64,000 nt of DNA from the NCBI GenBank assembly GCA_018697195.1, contig CM031858.1, forward strand, positions 89,510,918 to 89,574,917. The letters are read 5' to 3'. Every line of letters starts with the position of its first letter. The first letter of the stretch is position 1. Below the pieces are notes generated by a model. That model was not told the origin of the DNA and did not search any database. It saw nothing but the letters and a program-made list of their open reading frames with translations. Source of the stretch: Certhia americana (Eukaryota; Chordata; Aves; Passeriformes; Certhiidae). Shown piece by piece: positions 47,934 to 61,256 of this stretch. Both the position numbers and the translations under genes were made by a program.

Positions 47934-49814
47934 AGGTGCAACCTCTAGAGACAGAATATTGAGCAGCAAGAAGGAAGAGATTGAATAAATGGTAACAGCA
48001 GGGGCTAGCAGCTGAAGAAGAAGACAACAGATAAGCAGAAAGCAAAAAGGAAGAAAGAAGGCCAAAGTTTCACAGGAACCTAAGGCTGCTCTGAAAGATG
48101 ACTTTTTGGATAAGAAATATTAAGACACTGGCCATCAAAGTGGATGGAAATGGAAAACAGTCTTGTGTGAAATCTGTCCAAGCATAATGCTGTGAGGGGC
48201 TGACAGAGTGTGAAAGTCATTCTAAACAGGCTGGGGAAGAATCCTTTTGCTGTCAGTTTACCATTTGACTGTAAGAATAAGAAACTAGCTTGAGCAGCTC
48301 AAAGAGTTGTGCTAGATGGGAAAAGATGTTCAAAGAGGTTTGCTGGAATTCTTCCATTTTCTAGACCTAGAGGGCCATTATTTCAGAAAATAATGTGTAT
48401 CATCAGACTGGTGAAAGCACCAATGCAGTGATATTTACCTAGTTTAGTATCTGGCAAAGCAACCTTCTCTGGCTTTTTGCTAACCTGGTTGATAAGAGAA
48501 TGGACAGTAGAGAGGAAGTAAATGCTATGAGGATAATAGCAGAGTGGGTAGTTATAAATAGGAGTGCTTAATTTGGGTAGAGAGATTTAACTGGAAACTG
48601 CCTCAATAATTCATAGGAACTGCACAACAAAGTGGAGGAAGTCAAACAGAGAGTCAGATGTGAAAAAACATAAGAAAAGCAAAATGGAATAGCTGTTATC
48701 AGTACGAGAGATGGAAGGAACTTAACTATTCAGGAACTGGTCTGGTACACTTTGTCACGTAATGGCCTCTAAAGAAGTTACAGGAGGGAGTAGGAGTAAG
48801 TTGCAATCTGAATGGAAATTTTTTAGGGAAGACAGTAAAGTACTTTGTGCTGTGAACATGCTGGAAACCAGAAACTGAACTCCAGTGTCTCATAATAATA
48901 AAAATCTCTATTGTCTCCATAGAGAATGTAGTCTTTCTAAATTTTTTTTTTTTTTTTTACTTCACCATAAAGTGAGCAGTGTAAAGTGTAAATGTTAAAA
49001 ATAATGCTGACACTCAAAAGTGAGGTGGACTTCTTTAGTAAAGGGTCATTGATCTAGCAAGGGGAAATACTACTTTAACTTGGGTTTTAGACAAGAGAGT
49101 GTTTTGCAAGGTAGAATGTTATCTCCCTTTTTCTTTCATCCTCATCCCCTCTAGCTATTCTCACTATTCAGCTTGTTGTTGGCACATCTTGGGACCCAGG
49201 ACACAGGGAACATTTCATTGCGGGCAGCATTTTTTTATCCTGGTTATGGAGGAGACAGTACTTCTAAAAGGCATTTAAGTAGCATTTTAGGAGGCTTCAT
49301 CCACATGCTTTTGTAGAAAATTCATGTAATCAAGCAGGCAAACAATAGTATTTTATCAATATTGTGCTTCTCAACCTGAGACCTGCAAGTTGGATTTTTG
49401 AAGCACTTTGACGTTTGTGCAAGTGCATTCTGCACAAAGTGAAGTAAGTTCTTTTAAAAGTCTCATCCACAGTGTTTTAGAAATTCTTTAATATTTTTAA
49501 TTTTCACGTTCTCCAAAATAATTGTTTCAAAAATCTATTAAAGAAAGCAAAATAGATGCAGAAGTTCCAAAACAACAAAGATACCCTTTGAATATAAAAA
49601 TGTGAATTAATAGATGATGCTTTTCTCCCCCATGTTCACAGAAGAGCTGCCTACACCACTGTGCTTGACTGCCCTTTTATTCCATAAAGGCAATACCATG
49701 AATAAATAAAACGGAATGTGTGAAACAGCTTAGAGTCGAAATGTGCCCTTACCAGGGCATAGCAAAACTTTATTGAACCTCGATGCCTACTAACAACGCC
49801 TCACTTCAACAGTG

Positions 49815-49828
49815 CCAGCAGATGGCAC
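49815..49828 (+). promoter_or_regulatory. CTCF core motif (perfect consensus match)
   Basis: CCAGCAGATGGCAC matches all 14 positions of the CTCF core consensus CCASYAGRKGGCRS. It is preceded by CGCCTCACTTCAACAGTG. Such sites mark loop anchors and insulators in vertebrates. Occupancy cannot be judged from sequence. It is the only perfect match I found by eye in the window, so orientation (plus) may matter for a loop here. Confidence 0.68.
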
Positions 49829-49869
49829 TCTTTATATTAAGTAGCTTTCATGGGAAAATTTATTTTGTT

Positions 49870-49913
<44 letters not shown>

Positions 49914-50459
49914 TTTTGGGAGGTACTATCCCATGTAATGCTTCTTCCTGAAATGATAAATTGATCTATGCAAAACTTCTAATAACTGTATTTCTGATGG
50001 TGTGTATAAACTGAAATTTTCTAATACATGTCTTTCTCAATGCCTGGGGAGAACTAGGAGATGAAATTCAGTATGACTGGAGAGTTAGCACTCCTGGGTG
50101 TTGGAAAATTAACGCATAGGAACAGATTTCTGGGAATGTTTTGCAACTGCTCTGTGTTTCTAGTGGTTAGGCATTTCCAGGCTGGATGTTGTGTGCTTAA
50201 TGAAGGTTGGACAATTAATTCTGGATGTTTGCAGCCTGGCATTGGATGCCTTTTTCGCTTTCAACAGAGAAGATACCAGAGGAGATAAAGGCACAGGTAT
50301 TCTGGGTACACTAGAATGGGAAGACTGGGAAGGAAGGATAAGGACTTCACATTATACCAAGCTGGTCCTTCAGGAGAGACTCAGGACTAGGGAAAGAGGT
50401 CCCTTTGTGAAGCTAGTGTGGGGTGGTGGCAAGGAGGTACCTCATCCTGCGTGGGCTGA
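49829..50459. other. Non-coding stretch with a long T run
   Basis: No gene recognised. Contains the 38-T homopolymer at 49872-49909. Open frames from 50061 onward are not recognisable. Confidence 0.55.
49872..49909. repeat. Poly(T) run, 38 bases
   Basis: The longest homopolymer in the window, uninterrupted. It starts 43 bases after the CTCF motif. It could be the reversed poly(A) tail of a minus-strand retrocopy or an expanded simple repeat. Length is prone to assembly error. Confidence 0.95.
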
Positions 50460-50610
50460 GGAAGCATTCCCTGTGCAGGGGAAGCACCAGAAGCAGGGCA
50501 TCACTCCACAAGCAAAGAGCTGCTTTTCCTCGGGTGCCTCCCAGCTCCCTGTGGAGCAGCCGCTTCCAGCGCCGGCAGCCGCGCCCACAGGCACTTGACA
50601 GAAGCGTGTG
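50460..50610. other. Local GC- and CpG-rich peak
   Basis: Roughly 150 bases with GTGGAGCAGCCGC, CCAGCGCCGGCAGCC and GCGCCC stand out against the AT-rich flanks. It is too small for a CpG island. Open frames on three reading frames overlap here, as expected when GC rises and stops become rare. It could be a promoter or exon of a non-coding transcript, but no splice or TATA context supports this. Confidence 0.45.
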
Positions 50611-53020
50611 TTTACAGAGGGATTTTAACAGCGAAGGTGCTGTGAATTCAATCTGTGAACAGTAATATAAACCCCAGCATTTTGTAAGTGAAGAGGAAGA
50701 AGAAAAGCAGGTTCCCATAACTGGTAAATACTTCTGTAGCTAATAATGTGCTAGGTTACTGATGGACACAAGCCACATAGCCCCCAGGGGAAAATAGAAA
50801 GCCTTCAATTTTTCCAGCTACAGCAGATACTTCAGCTGAAGTGGAGCTTCCTTTTCAGAGAAAGTCAGTGGAAATAGCTTCTACTGAGCTGGAAAGATAC
50901 TCTTGATTACTTGCTGTGCTCTTAGATAATCAAGGACACAGTGGAAATACCACATAGCATGTGATCGGCTTTGATTTATACCAGGAAACCTCTCTCAACC
51001 TCAGAATGCACTGTAAACAGCTGCTTCACAAACTTCAGACAAAAAAACCTCTTCATTTTTAATCTCTTAGTTAATATATATAGAGAAAAGTTTATTTGGC
51101 ATTGCACAAATACATAATTTCTGGTCCTTGCTTAAAATTAGAAGATGAAACAAGGATGACTTCAAATAAATTTGTTTCTCGGGTGTAGTCTTTTTCAAGG
51201 TTTCAATTACTAACTCAAACCTGTCAAAAATATTTGCCTCATTAATCACATTATGTGCTATTTAGTACTCTGGCTACTTCTGTCCTCTAGTGTGGAATTA
51301 TATATCTTTGCCTGCTAGAAACTCCTCATAGAGTTCAATCATTATGAGATTTTACCTCACACTGTGGAGGTAAAATCTTTCTCTTAATAGAAATACCCAA
51401 ATCTTCACATAAATAAAAAACTATAAAAAAATGAAGTTTTAAAAAAATAGTAAATCTAATCCCTCATTTCTTCTAACTGTAATCACTCCTTTTTTTCTCT
51501 TCTGTCCTAGTTTTTTTTAATCTGTCTTAATTTCTCTTGATGACTCTGGAGTTACTCCGTTCTGCTCTGATCTGCCTTCACTGCAAAAGTGAAGCTTAGA
51601 TGGCAAAAGTTGTAGCCTAGAAAACTAAAATCTAAAATTGCTGTGTTCAAATGCTCCTTCTACTTTCCCCTTCTCATTACCTCTTCCTATATATAGGGCT
51701 GAATGTTTTCCTTCCTGTTTAACATCTTTGAATCCCCTTCATGCCCTTTGTTACACAGCTTTTGTTCAGGCACTTGGGACCTTTTAAACTGCTTATTAGG
51801 AACCTTCTAGCAACACTTCACTTATTACTTTAAATCTAGCAAGAATGCTGTCACATCAAAATAAGCTATTTCACTTACACTTCTGCTTCTGCACAGTCAC
51901 CTCCAAACCTTTGTATTGACACATTCCCTCTTTACCAAATATGAACCTCCTCTGGCTTGCTGCTTGTTTCTTTTCTTGCATTTCTTTTGGCTGACCTCCC
52001 AGCAACTTTATCAAGAAACAAAGCCTTGCAACTAAGCATTTAAGTTTTGTTTTTCATCTGTTGCTCATTCCAGCACTCCTTCCTGTGTCTCCATCCTTCA
52101 TGGATGCATTCAAACCCTGGCAGCCCAGGTGAGGAACTGCAAAGCTGTGTGTTTGAGTAGTGCTAATACAGGTGACCATTGCACTTTCACTCACTAGTGC
52201 AAATCTACACTGCTTTCCTTGTTTGCACCTTTTTGAACATGTTTGCAACTTTTTTTTAGTATTTCAAAATGTACTGTATTATTCAGATTAAAACTGAAGC
52301 AGTTAGGTCTTGTATTTTTCTAGTGCACAATAAAGTGTGCAAAAGCCTTTGTTGGAAGAAAAAGAAGTATAATTGGGATTGCTGTGAGTCGCTACTTCCT
52401 TTACAATGTACTTTGACAGGTTTTTGTGGATAACAGCAGCCCTGTGAGCAGTTCTGCAGGGACTTCAGCACCAAGTTCAAGGCAAGACGAGGGGGTCATG
52501 TCATTACCAGTATAAGGTGTTGGTCATTTTAGGGGATCCATGGTGTCTGGGTCAAGTCAAAGATCTGTCCAACCTCTCTTGGGCAGTGGAAAAATAAATG
52601 GAGGTTGTATTAAGGAGGAGAAAAACAAAGTGATAATCCCCTTGACTTAACATATGATTTTCTTTCATTTACTGATTTAACTCATTTATGATCCATGTAT
52701 CACATCCAGAAAATCATATGCTATAGCTGTTGGGTTTAACAAGTTCATCTTACAGTAAATTCCAATATTTAGCCGTGCTTTGTATTAAAACAATACTTTG
52801 TTGTTTCAGTTTTTCAAACTGATTATTTGTTTTGTTATTCCTAGTTCTTTTGTCAGGAGTAAAAATGAAACATGGTTACCTAGTTACCTTGTCAAGAACG
52901 TTTATTATTTTACAGATTTTCATTCATCCTTCAGCAGGTTATTTCGCAGACCAAAAATCCTGGTTTCAATGTCTTTCCTTGTGTTATTCTACACCCTTTT
53001 GTATTTCTTCCTCTTTCTAC
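50611..53020. other. Non-coding stretch
   Basis: No gene recognised. Contains a 12-bp perfect hairpin (51347-51378). The rest is ordinary AT-rich DNA. Confidence 0.6.
51347..51378. repeat. Perfect 12-bp hairpin with 8-base loop
   Basis: AGATTTTACCTC (51347-51358) pairs exactly with GAGGTAAAATCT (51367-51378) around ACACTGTG. No T tract follows. The arms contain GAGGTAAAA-type words. Too short for a canonical microRNA precursor unless extended by mismatched pairing. Confidence 0.9.

Positions 53021-53047
<27 letters not shown>
53021..53047. repeat. Poly(T) run, 27 bases
   Basis: Uninterrupted T run in T-rich sequence, and the cause of the all-phenylalanine ends of overlapping frames. Confidence 0.95.
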
Positions 53048-53054
<7 letters not shown>

Positions 53055-56000
53055 TTTTGGAGTGTTTTGGGGTAAGGTCAGTTTGTGAAACGTGACAACT
53101 AGAGCCACATGAGTATTCAGGATATGAACTAATAAAAAAATAATGTCAGCATAATCAGTTTACTTTGGTTTACTGTTTTTCCTTCTTAATAGTGTTTTTG
53201 CTTTTTTTGCCTGGTACAGAACAGTAAACTGTGAACTGCTGTCTTTCAGAGTGGTAGTAGATAACAGAGAGTCCAAAACTGTGTAGTTCAGAATATTTTT
53301 TGTGTATGCCTTCCTTTTTCTTGTGTTGGCATTGCAACTCTAATGACATTCTGTCCTGTGATCAGTCACTATGTTGCATGTTCCTTTGGCATACTTTTTT
53401 ACACAGTGTTTGTTCTGACTGTTGTAAATAACTTTTCATCTCAGAAAACTTTGTCATCACAGTATTTTCCTTCTATTCAACTTTTTTTTTTGCAGTATGG
53501 TGCAGGGCATAGATGCCAGTGTAGAGTCTCATGGCACACCCTGGTAACCTTTCTTTCACACTCTTTATTTTCTCTTTATACATCCTGGCATTTTCTCTTT
53601 TATTCCAGAAGAGTTTGCTTCCTTTAGAAGGCAATGGTAAGGAACCCTGGGTGAGACTCCTGGAAATTCAATCATTTTGTTCAAGCTTACTCATATACTT
53701 GCTCATACCTTCAACAGCTTCAAGCAGATCTTTAGAACATGACTTTCTTACAAAAGCTGCATCAAACCTGTGTCTGGTTTTATCAGCGGGTTTCATTGAA
53801 GGTTTTCACAATTCGCCAATGCACCCTGTTTGTGATTCTCTACCACACCGATCAAAGTGAGGATATTCTTCCAAATTTCTGTAAGTCATAGTCTATCTGT
53901 CACCAGTACTAGTTCACATAATACCTGAGCTCCTTTAAGGCTCTTTTATGAATTTCATGTGATCCTGGTAGCTTTTGCTGCCCTCTGTAAGGATCCTTAC
54001 TATAGTTTTTATGAAAAAGTTTTAACTTTAGTTATCTTCAAGGAAGTTGCTTCTCACCTAATCTAGCTGGCATAAAACTAGCCCATCCATATCATAAGTG
54101 AGCTTTTAAGCACACTGTACTTCTGCATTCTTTTCTGAAAAGTTTGTATTTTATTAACCTAAGTATTATCCCAGAATATGTAACTGCAAAATATTAATAC
54201 AAAATCCAAATTCACTTCCAGGTGTTAAATTTTTTTCAATAGAGAATCCCTTCAGCTAGTCTAGAATTCTAATATCTGAAAAGAAGTTATTTCGCTTAAA
54301 CTGGTGGCAGTTCATAGACCATTGAACGGTCTATGAGCAAGCCAATCAAATCAAGTTTATGAACAGTAACACCAATATGCAGCACAATTTTTTTGCAATT
54401 GTCACACTCTTTGTGTTTCCTTTCAAAGATGGGCAAAGTGAGTGTGGTACTACCCCTCTATATGTCAAGGTTCTCTTTCCAGATCTGCCTGAATGAATAT
54501 CATACAACATTGCAGTTATAGGAAGAAATGATAGATTATGTTGTCATCTGTGCTATATTCTCTCATTTGTATAATGATTCCCATTATCAGTGCAGGATTA
54601 GATGAGCAGAGTGAGGCACCACATAAACAAAGGGGAACATGGATATAGCTGGATGAATTACTAGGGGGGGATGCAGATGTTACCAGCAGTTCAAATCGTA
54701 GGTGGGAGTGGATTAAGGAGCAAGACTTTCTCCCACATATTGGGAGAGCCTTATCTTCCACCTTAGTGTTAATTCCTCACTAGTGTAATGTTACCACTCA
54801 GCCAAATGATCAGAGAGCTGCTAGTGCATGGTCAAGGATTGTACAGTCTGTACTCTGAGGCTGTTTTCTGCCTTGTCCCATTGTATTTGTGAGATGATGC
54901 CAAAGGAGCAAAAGGACCCCTAGCCCCTATCTTTGGGGGTTCCGTTACCTGACTGTGATCACTCTCTTCTGCCCTGGCCTGAGGCAGGTTGCAGGTGATG
55001 GTGACAGTCAGTCACTGGGAGGGATGGGATGCTGCTCATGTGTTTGTGCACAAGCTTTTCTGGATGGCTCCTCTGCAGCTGAATTTTGCTGAGTTACTGC
55101 TTGCTGTTCCTCAGAGTTTCAGGGAGGCAACAGCACAGGCACAGCTGTCCTCTACCTCACCTCACAGGGTACTAACAGGTAATTTCAGGGATAGGGGAAA
55201 TCAGGGAAGGGAGATATTTGGGGCCAAGCTCTCAGTTTGGATTGGGCTGCTGCTGCTCCTACACAGAAGCACTACAGAGCCACTGCTCTGTCCCCCCATA
55301 TATTGCACACCACTAGTTTAAATTACTCTTCTATGCTTGGAAGTTAATGCTCCTTTGCGCAGGGAGAAATCCAAAATAGGCAGTACATTATTACTTATAG
55401 ATCTGTACAGGAAAAATTCAGAGAGCTCTGCAGATCTTTACTTATATGTGATAATCTATATCATACACACTCACAGGTATGCAAATTGCAGCTTTGCATC
55501 AGAAATTCACAGGAAAGCCTCAGGCTGATGTTAATTCCATCATTTAAATAAAGAATTTCCCATTGTTACAGAGGCCTTGGAGTGCTTCTGTGCTCTTTCT
55601 ATTTACATAGTGATTTTCTCAGATGAACCAAATGTATAGGGATACAGGTTAGTGATACTCTTATGAGTTATATATTGAATTATTCATCATTACAGGAGAT
55701 TCCAACCAATACTGATTAATCATTTCTCTTCTAAATACAGTTTTTGTTATAAAGCTTCCACTAATTCTGTTCTCTTGCCATTATATATGATTTCTATCTG
55801 TTATCTGACTTGATGTTCAATCGGGTATTTAAAAAGTACCAGAACTGTCTAAAGACTATTCAGTGAAACAGACTTTGGAAAGATATACTGTCAAGGGCAG
55901 GGTATTGAACAAGGCAGAAGGAGAGAAAAGAAAAATCCAGACAACATAATGATTCAGTTACAGTGATTACACTTGTAGGAAGCATTACTTTCCTGAGAAA

Positions 56001-58994
56001 TGGATGGATGGCCCACTTCCAGAATAAAAATAGACAGTTCTTATTCTGCCTCTCCACAACCTTCTTCCAATATCTCTCATATAAAGGCATATGATTTTTC
56101 TCATGTCCTCTGAAAGAACAGTTAGTGAAGGAGGTACTGAGTTCCTTACGTTTGTGCTTGGGGCTATCAATCCAAAATTAAGACAAAGATATTACTATTA
56201 CAATCATGTGACCCATGTCAGGACTAACTTCTGACTTCTAGGCCAGCTGGATGGGGATGCTGTCGCTGTGTTCAAGGTAGACCCTAGGTAAAGGTAGACT
56301 GGCTATGTCCTCAGGGTGTATCAGTTGTCCTCATGGCCTGGCTCAGTACCTGTCCCCTATGCTCTTGCAATCTACTCAACCACAAATCTGTCTAGTGTGG
56401 CCTTCTTAATACCTAGCATATGACCATGTGGAGAGGGTTCCAGTTAGGAAACCATGGGGGAAACATGTTGGCAGCCTTGTTTGAGACAACGTGCTCTCTC
56501 CTGAGTTCAACAGTGTGCCATTTCAGCCATCCCTGACTCTGCTGCGTGTACTTGAGCAGGCTGTAGCAGAAAAGCTATGCAAGTATGCACAGATGTCACT
56601 ATCCTGGGGAAGCTGGTCCTTCAGAATGTAAGAGGGATACAGTGCTGTATTATGCTGTGTGCATGAGTCCTTGATTTTCCACTAGAATCAGGCCCTTTTC
56701 CCCAGTTGAAACCAGTTTGCATTGATTGAGTAGGTATCATGGATGGCACTGTGTGTCCTAAGTACGATGTATATCCCATTGCAAATATTCCTCTCAACTC
56801 AACAGGGTTTCCCCTTGGAAGGAAATGGTTGTTTTGTGCTCAGCTCAAATCTGGGCACAGAGTAGGAATTGTGCAGTGAGGATGGCTGGGATCTGCAGTT
56901 GAACAGGGACTGAGCCACATTGACTGCCTAGGTTTGAGAAAGCACCAGACTAGACTGTTCAACCTTACCTTTAATTGTCACTTGCATCTAACTTCATTAA
57001 GTTATAGATCCATCTGATTCTAATTTCAGTCTCTAGGCCCATTCTTTGGGAGAATTTACCACCTTGGATGATAAGATTAAAGCTTTGTTCAAATGCTAGG
57101 GCATGATTTTGCTGGAGTTCTGAGACACCTCACTTTTCTGTTATAAGTCTGATTTCTGATATACCTGTTAAAATTCATTTCTCATACTTCTGTCAGAAAC
57201 ACTCCTCTACATTTGTGGACTTGTATTCTTGCCATACCTCCTGTCTCAATTTAGTTCTGTATATATGTAAAATACTGTTAAGTGCAATTAATGGTCCCTA
57301 GCTATAAATTAAAACATTCTGAAATAGGCAATATGCAGCTATCAAACCTGTTTTTTTTCACCTAAATTCTCTTTGTATTCCCCCTTGTAGTTGGAAATTC
57401 TATTATTGTGATGATATCCAAAAAGAATCAGAAAAGTAGTAGCTGTATTTCATGAAACACTTTCTCTTCTAAAATTACAGAAAACTAATAAGTAGCATTA
57501 AATTTTTGCTGACTACAATTGTAAAGAATAACAGTGTAAAGTAATATAATGAAGAAGCTTGATTTTTTTTTCCTTTTTTTTTTTTTTGTAAATTTTATCT
57601 GATTTTTGGAAGGTTCATTTACAACCACTCAGTTTGAAGACTCTTAAATCAGATGTCCTTTTTGAAAAGGGGAGTATTGAAAGGCACAGGAATATACAAA
57701 ACTATATTTAAATATAAAGTTTTGCAGGGACATGCAGTTTATATGTGATCTTCAGTACTGAATTTAAATTACTGTTCTGCTTTATTATCTAGATATCATT
57801 TAATGCTGACAAGTAAAACATTTGGATTAAAATGTGTTCTCCCATTGTATGCTTTAAAGAGCATGATGCTAGTGTTTTTGACAAAGAGGTTTCTAAAGAT
57901 GGTTTATATAAGAGCTAATTTTTTGTTTCAGAATAGACATTCTCTTTTCTCAGAGGATTCATTTTATAGAGATTTAGAACACATCACGCATTCCTTTCCG
58001 ATTTTGGTCAATAAAGTTATCATGTAATTATCGTCAACCAGTATTTAATAATTAATTCCTACCTCTAGGGCTGTCTGTGGACAAAGTATGATATCTCATC
58101 TAAAAGCAGTGGCTGAATTTGTCAGTGAGGTATGGGGGAAGATAATCAGTGTCATCATAAATAATAGAGCTTTCATAATTTTAACTGCATTTAGAAACCA
58201 TTTCTATACTTGTAACATGGCCAGAGTGCCTGCAGCTCAGGACTTCATCACACTTTTTGCATAGTCTCTGAAATTTTGAGTAAAAATCTAACTTTACACA
58301 GCATCTATAAAACACAAATAATGTAGCTGTGGGCAGCTTAAAAAGAACTGGCCTTGTATACTATCAAATGAGACCAGCAGTTTCTGAATTTGCAATTATC
58401 TGAGGGGGAGGGGTGGAACTTAGGTGCAAGTGGCTGCACATTAGCTGAGACACCTTGCAATGGTCAGAGCACTCCTACTCCACACCATGCTGGCACTCAG
58501 TCAGAAAATCCCACATAACAGCATAGAGTGCAGCAACTGCACAGCAGAGGAGGCTAAAAGCATTTTCACATTTCTCTTTTTATTTGGGCATATCCAGCAG
58601 TGACTCTAACCTACTGTTTTGCCCATAGCTGCACATTTTGGTGTTGGGGTAGAGTTCCTTCAGGAATCTGGCAAGGATGCAGGGAGTACTGTGTGAAGTT
58701 AATGCTGTTAAAGCGTCACTGTCACACTCCTTGCTGTCACAGGCACCTGTAGGGAGCACAGCTTGGTTCTAGCTCTACTGCCTTCCTATAGCTTACTACA
58801 AGGTGGTTTTTAGTTAAAACATACTGAATGGAAATGCACTGCACATGGAAACATGGCCTCTGTTAGACTGGTGTGGCCAAAATTGTCTGCATTTTATTTT
58901 GTAACATTTGGTTCTTGTTTAACTGAAGATCTATCTAGATTATCAGGCTGCTCAAAGGCATGGCATAAGAATGTGTGACTGTCCATAAAGGTTG
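53048..58994. other. Long non-coding stretch
   Basis: No gene, RNA gene or transposon recognised in about 6 kb. Contains a 9-bp perfect hairpin (54312-54336) and paired T runs near 57563-57588. 53340-53860 has longer plus-strand frames (94 and 109 codons) but no recognisable protein. Confidence 0.55.
54312..54336. repeat. Perfect 9-bp hairpin
   Basis: TCATAGACC (54312-54320) and GGTCTATGA (54328-54336) are exact reverse complements around ATTGAAC. One G-T wobble and one G-C pair extend the stem to 11. Confidence 0.85.
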
Positions 58995-59137
58995 CTTAGT
59001 CTCTATCTCTGGAAATATTCAAAATGTGCCTGGATGTGATCCTGTGCAACCTGCTCTGGGTGAACCTGCTTTGGCAGAGGGCTGGGATGAGTTTGTCTCC
59101 AGAGGTCCCTTCCAGCTCTGAGTGTGAAGTTGTGAGA
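58995..59137 (+). mobile_element. CR1 LINE fragment, 3' end
   Basis: The sequence follows the CR1 3' UTR closely: CTCTGGAAATATTCAAAATG, CCTGGATGTGATCCTGTGCA, ACCTGCTCTGGGTGAACCTG, GGCAGAGGGCTGGGATGAG, then CCAGAGGTCCCTTCCAGCTC at the end. About 140 bases, plus orientation, 5' truncated. Well preserved compared with the older copies at 8.75 and 61.3 kb, so probably a younger subfamily. Confidence 0.92.
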
Positions 59138-61256
59138 TGGCTAGTCATCCCCCTTGTGCAGAATGGTCACGGCTCAGTAGACTTCAACTCTCCTATCCAA
59201 GGTCAGGTGTTTCTGTCTCAGAGGTCTGTCCTGTGTGATTCACTTGGCCACCTGAATTAACCTTTCACCTTGACCATGCAGGCATTTTGGACCTTGTTGT
59301 AAAGCAGCTGTGGTCCTCAACTGATTGAAATGGCTACATGATTCAGGGTATAGAGAGCATTTGGTGTTTCTTATGGCATGAACCAGAATCCTGACTTTTT
59401 GGAGGACAGTGTATTCTGAAGAAAGAAGAAATTTATCTATTCCCTTCTTCAGACTCTGAGATGTAAACAAAATGTATACGTAAACAAAACGTTACGTTTA
59501 CATATATAAGCCATCTTTAGATGGGGAAAACGTTTAGTAGGGGAGCTACTGATGTAGTCAAGATGCCACCATTTCAACACTGTAAGGTTGATGTGAGGGG
59601 CCATGTCAATCTTGTCAGGTAAGTAAAAGCCCACATTACATGGAGAAATACCTACTGAGGACTGTACAGGACCAAAATACCTTTTTAGAGATGCAGAGCT
59701 GACCTCAGCCACTCCATATTTCTGAAAGACTGTCCAAGTTGATTTGCATCAAAAGAATGACAATTTTCAGATTGCTGTAGCTATGGAAGATATTATGCTG
59801 GTGCTGGAGGGAAGGTATAAACTCTCAAAACGGAGGGTTTGGAATTCTAAAGCTCCAATTCCACTGCTGGTGAACCCATGCCTTTGGGACAAAGCAGTTC
59901 CTTCAGGGGGTTTAACCTCCCTCACTCAAAACCTCTCTGTGGTGGGAAAGACCCTGGCTTGGAATATGGTCATGCCTCAAGCCACCAAGAGAGGGTGAAA
60001 GTATCTGTTAGTCCTGATGAGCATCTGCTCAGTTTCCTGTCAGTCCAGGGCAACTCACAGAGCAGTGCACACCATGTGTCCGAGCTCACTCCACTGCAAT
60101 GGCAAGGATCAGCGTATCTGTCAAGAATGCATGCTCCCTATTTCCATGTGCGGCAGAATTGATCTTTATGGGAAAGAAAGATTTGTAAGCCTAGTCTGTG
60201 TTTGATCTCTCTTTTGCAAACAGTGATTACTTCCACCACATTTAAGTGAAAACATTTTAAAGTTTCATAGTTTAGATATTCTTAAAGATGGAAACAATAT
60301 GAAACATAACGATCATTAATATGCCCTTCCAGACAATCTACACCTTCCTTTCTATCTGAAGAGTGCTTGTCACATGGAAAATTCTAATTATAGACAGAAA
60401 CTTAATGAGAACCACTGCAGTAATGATAGCAATATTAAAAGGAGGAAAATTGAGGAATTACAGAAAATACTAATAACTTGGTAATTTCTCCACTTTTCTG
60501 TGATTTATATTTGTATTTTAATTCCTTTATAACTTTTAGATTGAAATAATGTTTTTTCACAGATCACATTTATAGTTAGTTTTCCTTAAAGAATATTTAA
60601 TAATTTATTATATTATTGTCCTAATTGAAAATTATGGCCACTTTGGAGACATGAAAGTGCAATTTTCCAAACCTTTTAATTCACGCTTACATATTAAAGC
60701 AGTGGAAACTTCAGACATTTAAATATTGGTTTGTTTGTTTATCTCCATATTAATTGAACGGAGGTCCATTGATAGCTCTTCGTATAAAAAAAAAACAAAA
60801 AAACCCCCCAAAAAAACTCTTGGAGAATTATTTTTCAACAAGTTTTAGGTAAAGAAGAGCAGGAATTAAAAATAACCTTTGGAGCTTTTTTTTCCTCTCA
60901 TTTGAAATAAATTCTGTAACCTGTAAAAGAACATAAACTTCAAAACACATACCCTTTCTTCAAACTCTTTCTTTTTGTGCAGCTTAGGGAGATATCCTAA
61001 TATGAAACATACTTTTTTTTTTCCCCTGGACTGCTGTTCAGTCCAGTATGAGCATCTGTGCATAGTATGGCTTTAGCTGCCTTTAAAATTACTCTCTGAA
61101 GTTAAGAGAATACTTCAGAACTGACCCCAGCCTCTTAGGGAAAACAGAGACAGGCCACGATACCCACTAAGTATTTAAAAACAGACAATAATTTAACAGA
61201 AACCAAAGAAAGTCTCAAAGCTATTAGTTAAATTTTAATCTATACCATATTTTATA
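59138..61256. other. Non-coding stretch
   Basis: No gene recognised. GTAAAC/GTTTAC words near 59475-59500 form a short inverted motif, and an A/C-rich low-complexity patch lies at 60786-60820. Confidence 0.6.

Larger units (their letters stand above)
46951..49814. other. Non-coding stretch
   Basis: No gene recognised. Holds two tandem duplications (47339-47364 and 47880-47933) and a 17-T run at 48942-48958. 47,700-48,700 is purine-rich on this strand without a clear repeat family. Confidence 0.55.

Noticed and set aside
47823..48065. Minus-strand frame with repeated NSFHR peptide
   Set aside because: The repeat comes from an 18-bp minisatellite whose length is a multiple of three. No domain or gene context.
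50191..50598. 135-codon plus-strand frame across the GC-rich peak
   Set aside because: Rise in GC lowers stop frequency in all frames here, other frames are open too, and no domain is recognisable.
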